10,819 nt of DNA from an uncultured Pseudorhodobacter sp. (GTDB taxonomy: Bacteria > Pseudomonadota > Alphaproteobacteria > Rhodobacterales > Rhodobacteraceae): positions 1 to 10,819 of the forward strand of contig CAMFLG010000067.1 of assembly GCA_945957495.1 (NCBI GenBank), read 5' to 3'. A program made the position numbers and the translations under genes. Shown in pieces: positions 1 to 4,779 of the stretch (the stretch's first letter is position 1; each line of letters begins with the position of its first letter). The notes beneath the pieces were generated by a model. The model had not been told where the DNA came from, ran no database searches, and worked only from the letters and a program-made list of their open reading frames with translations.

Positions 1-10
1 TGCCAGCCCA

Positions 11-22
11 CACGAAATCGTG
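11..22. repeat. Short perfect inverted repeat upstream of HU gene
   Basis: CACGA and TCGTG flank a two-base AA centre, about 78 bases ahead of the HU start. Its position would suit an operator or promoter-associated element, but no clear -35/-10 pair is visible beside it. A 12-bp palindrome of this kind can occur by chance. The rest of 1-99 holds no recognisable gene; an upstream gene could end at the TGA at 21-23, but that cannot be decided from so few bases. Confidence 0.25.
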
Positions 23-99
23 AAATGCCGCTGTATTGGCCGAAAAGGCAAGACCACGGCCCGCCAGAGACAGGCAGGGTCAGAACAAAGGAAAGAACA

Positions 100-387
100 A
101 TGTCGAAACCGATGACCAAGACGCAGCTTGTGGCCGCAATTGCCGACGCCATGGGTTCGGACAAGAAGACCGCCTCGGCCGCTTTGGATGCCGTTGCGGC
201 CGTTGTGGCGCGCGAAGTTGCTGCAGGTGGCGCCGTCACGCTGCCGGGTCTGGGCAAGATGGCTTGCCGCGAGCGCCCCGAGCGTCAGGTTCGCAACCCC
301 GCCACTGGCGAAAGCGTGACCAAAGCTGCCGACAAGCAAGTGCGCTTTGCCATCGCCAAGGCGCTGAAAGATTCTGTGAACGCCTGA
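100..387 (+). CDS. HU-family DNA-binding protein
   Basis: This is a small basic nucleoid protein of 95 residues that would dimerise, bind DNA with little sequence preference and bend it. The helical N-terminal half (about residues 5-45) is followed by VTLPGLGKMACRERPERQ and the DNA-intercalating arm with RNPATGE at 65-71, the family hallmark; the Pro at 67 is the residue expected at the arm tip. The C-terminal helix VRFAIAKALKDSVNA closes the fold, and the length matches HU (about 90-95). The ATG at 100 is chosen because AAAGGAAAG lies just upstream at 87-95; the reading frame is open further upstream, but that extension (MPLYWPKRQDHG...) does not look like HU. A strong terminator follows 33 bases after the stop. 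Whether it is the alpha or beta type or a specialised HU cannot be told. Confidence 0.93.
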   Translation: MSKPMTKTQLVAAIADAMGSDKKTASAALDAVAAVVAREVAAGGAVTLPGLGKMACRERPERQVRNPATGESVTKAADKQVRFAIAKALKDSVNA

Positions 388-420
388 TCGGATGAGGCTT
401 GCCGCAAGACCGCAGGTTTG

Positions 421-452
421 AAAGGGTTGCCCTGCAGGGGCAGCCCTTTTTT
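421..452 (+). terminator. Rho-independent terminator of the HU gene
   Basis: A 12-bp stem (421-432 paired with 438-449, one T-G wobble at 427/443) with the five-base loop TGCAG is followed by further T residues to 452. It ends 18 bases before the VOC start codon, and the next ribosome binding site (AAGGA, 459-463) begins only seven bases after it. No promoter can fit between terminator and VOC gene, so the hairpin is also part of any VOC leader transcript. Its 3' half closely matches the terminator at 6217-6245. Confidence 0.9.
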
Positions 453-470
453 ATTCGCAAGGATACTCAC

Positions 471-821
471 ATGGCCGCGATCACCGGCATTGGCGGTTTC
501 TTCTTTCGCGCGCGCGACCCTGATGCGCTGGCGGTTTGGTACAGCGCGCATTTCGAGATCCCCGTAGGTGGTGCGCCCTGGGAGCAAAGCGCGGGGCCAA
601 CGGTGTTCGCGCCCTTCCGGCAAGACAGCGACTATTTTCCGGCCGAAAAGGGCTGGATGCTGAACCTGCGCTGCGATGATCTTGCCGCGGCAATCGCCAA
701 TCTGGCCGCCGCCGGCATCGCGGTAGAGACGCGGGCGGAATGGGATGGCGAATGGGGCAAATTCGCACGGCTGCACGATCCCGAAGGCAATCCGATCGAG
801 CTTTGGCAGCCGCCCGCGTAA
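471..821 (+). CDS. VOC-superfamily (glyoxalase/bleomycin-resistance fold) protein
   Basis: The product is a 116-residue cytosolic protein with one vicinal-oxygen-chelate fold, two beta-alpha-beta-beta-beta units. The first is GIGGFFFRARDPDALAVWYSAHFEIPV (about 6-32) and the second LNLRCDDLAAAIANLAAAGIAVETR (about 65-88), ending in the typical LHDPEGNPIELWQPP, where Glu110 matches the usual last metal ligand. The first-strand ligand position, commonly His or Gln, is occupied by Gly or Phe here, so metal-dependent glyoxalase I activity is doubtful. Family members include glyoxalases, dioxygenases and antibiotic-binding proteins; the substrate cannot be named. The start at 471 has AAGGA at 459-463 with seven bases spacing. 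An upstream in-frame ATG at 399 would translate the terminator hairpin and is rejected. The start lies 84 bases beyond the HU stop, with a terminator between them. Confidence 0.85.
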   Translation: MAAITGIGGFFFRARDPDALAVWYSAHFEIPVGGAPWEQSAGPTVFAPFRQDSDYFPAEKGWMLNLRCDDLAAAIANLAAAGIAVETRAEWDGEWGKFARLHDPEGNPIELWQPPA

Positions 822-843
822 CGGCTTGGCCTGCAGAAGCCCG
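822..843 (+). terminator. Possible weak terminator after the VOC gene
   Basis: GGCTT (823-827) pairs with AAGCC (837-841) around the loop GGCCTGCAG, with one more C-G possible over a bulge; TCTT follows. There is no real U-tract, so termination would be weak at best. The loop contains the same CCTGCAG seen in the two strong terminators of the window. Confidence 0.3.
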
Positions 844-961
844 TCTTGGAATGACGTTCGGCGGCAGGCCCTGCCTTGCAAATGTGCTGCATCTTGGGCA
901 CCAAATCAAAAAAAGCGGCTCTATTATGGCGGAAGATGCCAGCCTAGCTTTGACGAGTATT

Positions 962-1025
962 CCTGATTGCGCCGCCATCTCTGCAAGCGACAGCGCGGTG
1001 TAACGAGGTTGACAGCGCAATCAGG
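962..1025. repeat. 11-bp perfect inverted repeat in the VOC/GST gap
   Basis: CCTGATTGCGC at 962-972 and GCGCAATCAGG at 1015-1025 are exact reverse complements with 42 bases between them. The element lies nine bases beyond the stop codon of the minus-strand GST gene and could form a long-loop hairpin in the GST 3' end. It lacks the U-tract of an intrinsic terminator. The interior holds GACAGCGC twice (989-996 and 1011-1018). The rest of the 822-1034 gap shows a short GGCAGG-C-CCTGCC palindrome (863-875) and no convincing gene. Confidence 0.5.
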
Positions 1026-1034
1026 CCTTTGCCG

Positions 1035-1649
1035 TCAGGCCGCCTTTGCCCGCTGTGCCGCGTCGGCGGCCAGAACGCGCAACCGTGCCGGACGTGCCAT
1101 GCACCGCGCCACCCAGTCGCGGATCAACGGGTCATTCGGGACAGAATCCTCGAACAACGCATAGGGCGTATGGATCAGCAGATCGGCGGCAGAGAAGGTG
1201 TCGCCCAACAGATACGGTCCCTTCGCCAGCGCAGCGTGAAGGCGCGCCGCCGCTTCGACATGACTGCGAAAGGTTTTCGGGATGTAGGGATGGTCCACAC
1301 CCGCCGCCTCAAGTAGCAAAACAGGCTCGAACACACCCTGATACCACGAAAGCCAGGTGATGTAGCTGCCCCAGCCGGGCGAGCCCACGGCAGGCGCAAG
1401 GCCCGCCTCGGGGAACAGCGTCGTCAGATAAAGCATGATCGCGCCGCGCTCTGTGAGGACGTGGCCGTCATGCACAAGGCAGGGCACCTTGCCTTCGGGA
1501 TGCGGGTTGCTGGGGTCAATGGCGCCGCTGCCATCCATGCGAGGGATATCCACCAGTCGGACAGTGACTTTGTCAGCAATGCCCATCTCTTCGATAAGGG
1601 TTATGATGGCCGAGGACCGGGATTCTGGAGAGTGGTAGATGGTCAGCAT
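1035..1649 (-). CDS. Glutathione S-transferase family protein
   Basis: This is a 204-residue soluble protein with the two-domain GST layout. The thioredoxin-like N-terminal domain (about 1-80) starts MLTIYHSPESRSSAIITLIEEMG and carries GKVPCLV, whose proline is the cis-Pro of the glutathione site, and LTERGAIMLYL. In most relatives the last motif reads E-S-x-A-I, the Ser contacting the gamma-glutamyl group; here Arg stands in its place. The all-helical C-terminal domain (about 88-204) includes GPYLLGDTFSAADLLIHTP, the usual N-capping/hydrophobic-staple region with its conserved Asp. Substrates are likely electrophiles conjugated to glutathione, but none can be named. The start at 1649 is preferred because AAGGA precedes it on the minus strand; an extension from 1694 (MLQHNRGIEKHKEHK) is unlike the family. 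It is divergent from the YafY-type regulator at 1721, which probably controls it. Confidence 0.88.
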   Translation of the reverse strand: MLTIYHSPESRSSAIITLIEEMGIADKVTVRLVDIPRMDGSGAIDPSNPHPEGKVPCLVHDGHVLTERGAIMLYLTTLFPEAGLAPAVGSPGWGSYITWLSWYQGVFEPVLLLEAAGVDHPYIPKTFRSHVEAAARLHAALAKGPYLLGDTFSAADLLIHTPYALFEDSVPNDPLIRDWVARCMARPARLRVLAADAAQRAKAA

Positions 1650-1720
1650 TTTGTGTTCCTTGTGCTTTTCGATGCCCCGGTTATGCTGCAACACTCCTGC
1701 CAGAAACCGTCAGTAGCAAA
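1650..1720. promoter_or_regulatory. Divergent GST/regulator promoter region with palindromic operator candidate
   Basis: The 71-bp gap must hold both promoters. At 1694-1716 lies a 23-bp imperfect palindrome centred on 1705: left arm CTCCTGCCAG, right arm CCGTCAGTAG, three bases AAA between, with 7 of 10 arm positions complementary. It ends four bases before the regulator ATG, leaving no room for an ordinary Shine-Dalgarno sequence. A weak plus-strand promoter (TTGTGC at 1660-1665, TATGCT at 1682-1687, 16-base spacer) would place the transcript start inside the palindrome. Binding there could repress the regulator itself and the divergent GST gene. Confidence 0.5.
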
Positions 1721-2413
1721 ATGGCCAAGTCTGATCGTCTGTTCCGCCTTTTGACCGCGCTGCGGATGTTGCCGCAGCCGGTCACAGCCGCGCGTCTGGC
1801 CGAGGAAACCGGTGTGTCCGAACGTACGCTTTACCGCGACATTGATTCGCTGCGCGCGGGCGGCGCGTTGATCGACGGCGCGGCGGGGGTCGGCTACACC
1901 CTGACCGAAGATCCCGCCTTGCCGCCGCAGATGTTCACAAGGCTGGAGGTAGAGGCGCTGGTGCTGGGCTTGGCAGAGGTGCGGATGGCGGGCGATCCGG
2001 CGCTGGCTCGCGCGGCGCAGGCAGCCATGGCCAAGATCGCCGCGACCCTGCCCGAACGGGTACAGCGGCATGCCATCCACGCGGTCAGCCAGACTTACCG
2101 ATATGAAAAGCGCCCGGTTGTCCCCGCGCATATGGACATGATCCGCGAGGCTTGCTGGGACGAACGCATGCTCGACATCACCTATGCCGACAACAATGGC
2201 GATGTCACGCGGCGGCGGATCTGGCCCTTGTCGGTGGTTTTTCTGGACAGGACGCTGATGCTTTTGGCGTGGTGTAGCCTGCGGCAGGGGTTCCGCCGCT
2301 TTCACCTTCACCGCATGTCAGAGGTAACGGCGGCAGAGGCGCATTTTCGCCCCCGCCGCGTGCCCTTGTTGCGCGAATTTCTGGCCCAGATGCGGGACAA
2401 TCCGCGCTTATAG
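1721..2413 (+). CDS. YafY-type HTH/WYL-domain transcriptional regulator
   Basis: This 230-residue DNA-binding regulator has an HTH_11-type winged helix at about 1-60: LFRLLTALRMLPQPVTAARLAEETGVSERTLYRDIDSLRAGGALIDG, then GVGYTL as the wing. After a helical linker comes a WYL domain (about 125-210) with RRRIWPLSVVF and AWCSLRQGFRRFHLHRM. The residues aligned with the Trp-Tyr-Leu triad read Leu-Met-Leu, so the namesake Trp is lost, while the downstream Arg/Phe/Arg framework remains. WYL domains sense ligands, nucleic-acid or small-molecule in the studied cases. Regulators of this type often stand divergent to GST, VOC or similar detoxification genes, as here. There is no clear ribosome binding site before the ATG, so translation may be leaderless or weak. 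Its 3' end overlaps the convergent aminotransferase by six bases (TTATAG). Confidence 0.88.
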   Translation: MAKSDRLFRLLTALRMLPQPVTAARLAEETGVSERTLYRDIDSLRAGGALIDGAAGVGYTLTEDPALPPQMFTRLEVEALVLGLAEVRMAGDPALARAAQAAMAKIAATLPERVQRHAIHAVSQTYRYEKRPVVPAHMDMIREACWDERMLDITYADNNGDVTRRRIWPLSVVFLDRTLMLLAWCSLRQGFRRFHLHRMSEVTAAEAHFRPRRVPLLREFLAQMRDNPRL

Positions 2414-3760
2414 AGCCGAAAATCCTTCGTCCAGCGAGGCAAGGATTACCTGCACATCGCCAGAGGTCAGAACCAGCGGCGGCGACAGGATGATGTTCGG
2501 GCCAGAGACGCGCACCATCGTGCCCGCCTTGTAGGCCACCGATTGCACTGTGGCCGGGGCGGCCTTGTCGGCGGGCTTCTTGCTGGCGCGGTCGGAAACC
2601 ATCTCCAGCGCCAGCATAAGGCCATAGCCCCCGCGCACATCGCCGATCGCTTCGTGCCTGGTTTGCAGCGCCTGCAGCCCCGCAAACAACTCTGCCCCGC
2701 GCGCCGCGGCGTTGTCCTTGACGTTCAAACGCTGGGTTTCGGCAAGGCAGGCCAGCGCCGCCGCCGCGCCCACCGGATGACCCGAATAGGTATAGCCATG
2801 CCCGATAGCGGCGCGGCCTGTGGTGTCATTCTCGAACACCTCTGCCACGCCTTCGCCAATCATCACCGCGCCAAACGGGAAATAGGCATTGGTGATCGCC
2901 TTTGCGGTGCAGGTGAAATCAGGCCTTACCCCCCACAACCGGCTGCCCGTCCATGCCCCGGTGCGGCCAAAGGCGGTGATCACCTCATCCGCGATCAAAA
3001 GGATACCGTTCTTGCGGCACAGCGCCTCTACCCCCGGCATGAAGGACGGGTGCGGCGGGATCACGCCGCCTGCGCCCAGAATCGGTTCCATGATGAAGGC
3101 GGCAATCGTGGCCGCCCCCTGGAAGGCGATTTCATCCTCCAGCGCCTGCAGGCACAGTTGCGCCAGCTTTGCCGGATCAGATTCGTTAAAGGGGTTGCGA
3201 TAGGGGAAGGGGGCGGGAATGTGATAGCAGCCGGGCAACAAGGGTTCGTACTGTGTGCGGAAGTTCGCGTTCCCGTTGACCGAGGCGCCCCCCATATGCG
3301 TGCCATGGTAGCCCTTCTTCAGGCTAAGGAATTTCACCCGTCCCGGTTCGCCCTTGATCTTGTGATACTGCCGCGACAGGCGCAGCGCGGTCTCCACCGA
3401 ATCCGATCCGCCCGAGGTATAAAAGGCTCTGACAAGGCCGTCCGGCTCAAAAAACTTGCGCAGCTCTTCCGACAATTCGATGACGCAATCGTTCGAGGTG
3501 CCCCGGAAGGTCGAGTAATAGGGCAGTCGGTCCAGTTGCGCCGCGATGGCATTCTTGATCGGTTGGCAGGAATAGCCAAGGTTCACGTTCCACAGCCCGC
3601 CGACCGCATCCACCACCTCATGCCCATCGACATCGGTGATCCGCACGCCGTGCCCGCCGGTGATGATGGCAGGCGGGTTCTTCAGACTGTCAGAGGGGGC
3701 AGTCATTGGATGCCACAGGCTGCGGGCATTGTTGGCTTTCAGGAAGTTGGCGTCTTTCAT
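2408..3760 (-). CDS. Class III PLP-dependent aminotransferase (omega-amino acid/amine type)
   Basis: This is a 450-residue fold-type I enzyme transferring an amino group, usually from an omega-amine or beta/omega-amino acid to pyruvate or a keto acid. Visible motifs in order: SLWHPMT near 14-20 (substrate-pocket segment); GGLWNVNLGYS 54-64; TSGGSDSVETALRLSRQY 115-132 for the PLP phosphate; KKGYHG 148-153, whose Tyr stacks on PLP; IMEPILGAGGVIPP 223-236; ADEVITAFGRTG 257-268, with Asp258 for the pyridine nitrogen; AKAITNAYFPFGAVM 286-300, with Lys287 as the Schiff-base lysine; HGYTYSGHP 321-329. Length fits the family (430-460). The start at 3760 follows AAGGATTCCCCC and lies 17 bases after the IclR stop, so the two are probably one transcript. 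A longer frame to 3940 overlaps IclR and is rejected. Taurine, beta-alanine, GABA, putrescine or another diamine are all possible substrates; sequence alone does not choose. Confidence 0.92.
   Translation of the reverse strand: MKDANFLKANNARSLWHPMTAPSDSLKNPPAIITGGHGVRITDVDGHEVVDAVGGLWNVNLGYSCQPIKNAIAAQLDRLPYYSTFRGTSNDCVIELSEELRKFFEPDGLVRAFYTSGGSDSVETALRLSRQYHKIKGEPGRVKFLSLKKGYHGTHMGGASVNGNANFRTQYEPLLPGCYHIPAPFPYRNPFNESDPAKLAQLCLQALEDEIAFQGAATIAAFIMEPILGAGGVIPPHPSFMPGVEALCRKNGILLIADEVITAFGRTGAWTGSRLWGVRPDFTCTAKAITNAYFPFGAVMIGEGVAEVFENDTTGRAAIGHGYTYSGHPVGAAAALACLAETQRLNVKDNAAARGAELFAGLQALQTRHEAIGDVRGGYGLMLALEMVSDRASKKPADKAAPATVQSVAYKAGTMVRVSGPNIILSPPLVLTSGDVQVILASLDEGFSAL
2421..2447. other. Hairpin at the convergent 3' ends of regulator and aminotransferase
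   Basis: AATCCTT (2421-2427) and AAGGATT (2441-2447) form a perfect 7-bp stem with a 13-base loop. In the aminotransferase transcript the right arm is followed by TT, giving four T in a row just before the stop codon. In the regulator transcript it lies eight bases past the stop with no U-tract. It may mark the 3' end for both converging transcripts. Confidence 0.3.
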
Positions 3761-3777
3761 TGGGGGAATCCTTGGTT

Positions 3778-4563
3778 TCAGGCGGCTTTGTGCCAGATGG
3801 CGGCGATGGCAGGTGGCGGGCTGCCACCCCAGAGCGAGGTGATTTCTTGGGCGGCGCGGATCAGCACGGGGCGGATTGCCGACCGCTGGCTGTCGTTCAT
3901 GCGGGAAGAGACGGCGGCGACCGAAAGAGCCCCGATACAATGACCGAACGTGTCGAACAGCGGTGCCGCAATGGAATGCACATCCGCCTCATACCCGCCC
4001 CGGCTTTCGGCCCAGCCCTGGCTGCGAATCGTCTCTAACCTTGCGGAAATGACCAGCGGATCCGTCTCTGTGAGACGGGTCAGTTTCTGCAGCGGTTGCG
4101 ACAGCACCAGCCGCTGCAGCGACTCTGGCTGAAAGGCCAGGGTTGCCAGACCGGAAGATGTGGCGTGAAAGGGGAAACTCTCTGTATCCTCCAACATGAC
4201 CCGGGTGGAATGCGTGGCGGAGTAGGCATGCGCCAGGGGTCGCAGATGCTGCCCCATCATCAGGCTCAGATGCGCCGTCTCGCCGGTTGCATTCGCCAGA
4301 GTTTGCAGGATCGGCATGGCGGCCTCTTGCGTGGGAACCTGCGCCTCGCGCAGCGCAGCCAGACGCAGTACGGCGGGGCCAAGCCGGTATTCCCGCGCCG
4401 GACCAACCTGCTCAACTAGGCCAAAATCGCACAGCGACGTGGCAAGGCGATAGCAGGTCGCCTTGTTCAGGCCGGCCTGCCGCGCCAGATCCGACAGCCC
4501 GATCAGCGGTTGCGCCCGCGTGAACAGATCCAGCAGCTCCAGTGCCTTAAGTACAGTGCCCAT
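3778..4563 (-). CDS. IclR-family transcriptional regulator
   Basis: The product is a 261-residue regulator with the two-domain IclR layout. The N-terminal winged helix (about 1-65) reads GTVLKALELLDLFTRAQPLIGLSDLARQAGLNKATCYRLATSLCDFGLVEQ, with the recognition helix around LNKATCYRLATSL. The C-terminal effector-binding GAF-like domain (about 80-250) includes HSIAAPLFDTFGHCIGALSVAAVSSRM. IclR proteins are usually effector-controlled repressors or activators of a nearby catabolic operon. Here the gene stands before the aminotransferase on the same strand and divergent to permease, aldehyde dehydrogenase and UPF0261, so it very probably controls all of them and itself. The ATG at 4563 is chosen because the HTH then begins at the usual distance; in-frame ATGs at 4620 and 4662 exist but would add an atypical leader (MISFDSLCDNLSTKM...). 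No start has a strong ribosome binding site. Confidence 0.9.
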   Translation of the reverse strand: MGTVLKALELLDLFTRAQPLIGLSDLARQAGLNKATCYRLATSLCDFGLVEQVGPAREYRLGPAVLRLAALREAQVPTQEAAMPILQTLANATGETAHLSLMMGQHLRPLAHAYSATHSTRVMLEDTESFPFHATSSGLATLAFQPESLQRLVLSQPLQKLTRLTETDPLVISARLETIRSQGWAESRGGYEADVHSIAAPLFDTFGHCIGALSVAAVSSRMNDSQRSAIRPVLIRAAQEITSLWGGSPPPAIAAIWHKAA

Positions 4564-4596
4564 CGAAACCCAAACCTGCCAAGCCAAAGCGAAACG

Positions 4597-4613
4597 CGGG
4601 GCCAAACGCCCCG
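4597..4613 (-). other. GC-rich hairpin in the IclR leader
   Basis: CGGGGC (4597-4602) and GCCCCG (4608-4613) form a 6-bp stem with a five-base loop, 34 bases before the chosen IclR start. No U-tract follows on the minus strand, so it is not an intrinsic terminator. It could tune translation or mRNA stability of the regulator. If translation began at 4620 or 4662 it would be coding sequence. Confidence 0.35.
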
Positions 4614-4623
4614 ACTTCATTTT

Positions 4624-4690
4624 AGTTGACAGATTGTCGCATAGGCTGTCAAATGAAATCAAACCATCGGTTCAAATATCAAACCGAAGC
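4624..4690. promoter_or_regulatory. Shared IclR/permease control region with inverted and direct repeats
   Basis: TTGACAG (4626-4632) and CTGTCAA (4646-4652) are perfect 7-base inverted arms with a 13-base spacer. Each arm contains TTGACA, the ideal -35 hexamer, one on each strand. On the plus strand a 17-base spacer leads to TCAAAT (4649-4654), a four-of-six -10 match. Next, ATCAAACC occurs at 4658-4665 and again at 4678-4685, exactly 20 bp apart, and TCGGTT (4667-4672) mirrors AACCGA (4682-4687). Repeats two helical turns apart between divergent genes suit a dimeric or tetrameric IclR binding site. Which repeat IclR uses is not known. Confidence 0.5.
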
Positions 4691-4732
4691 AGATGCCCGC
4701 CATACGGGTGCAGTCAATCAACAGGAGAGGGA

Positions 4733-4744
4733 ATGTGCGTATGA
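4733..4744 (+). CDS. Minimal three-codon ORF ahead of the permease
   Basis: ATG TGC GTA TGA follows AGGAG (4723-4727) at a near-ideal five-base spacing, the best ribosome binding site in the region. Its stop overlaps the next ATG as ATGA (4741-4744), an arrangement typical of coupled translation. It may be a stop-start element feeding ribosomes to the following frames rather than a functional peptide. It could also be accidental, the ATG being part of the leader. Confidence 0.3.
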   Translation: MCV

Positions 4745-4779
4745 AGAATTTCGGAACCTTGGGGGTGCAGCATGGCTGA
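4741..4779 (+). CDS. Possible 12-residue leader peptide overlapping the permease start
   Basis: The frame reads MKNFGTLGVQHG and ends in TGA at 4777-4779, eight bases inside the permease gene (ATG at 4772). GAGGG at 4727-4731 lies nine bases upstream of its ATG. The permease itself has only GGGGGTG (4761-4767) as a ribosome binding site, so translation of the leader could help or hinder initiation there. There is no run of a single amino acid that would suggest classical attenuation. Confidence 0.35.
   Translation: MKNFGTLGVQHG

Noticed and set aside
863..875. GGCAGG-C-CCTGCC palindrome between VOC and GST
   Set aside because: It is short, GC-rich and isolated, with no promoter beside it; noted only as part of the gap description.
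925..1002. Small frame MAEDASLALTSIPDCAAISASDSAV in the VOC/GST gap
   Set aside because: There is no ribosome binding site before the ATG, no recognisable family, and the frame runs into the inverted repeat at 962-1025.
285..1020. Long minus-strand frames over the HU and VOC genes
   Set aside because: Translations are Arg/Pro/Ala-rich without domains and lie opposite genes with clear family motifs and ribosome binding sites.
1643..2311. A 222-codon minus-strand frame over the regulator gene
   Set aside because: It is antisense to a clear HTH/WYL gene, low in hydrophobic core pattern, and overlaps the start of the GST gene.
2543..3943. A 466-codon plus-strand reading frame antisense to the aminotransferase
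   Set aside because: It is the mirror of a GC-rich, strongly biased coding gene; its translation shows no domain, while the minus strand carries every class III aminotransferase motif.
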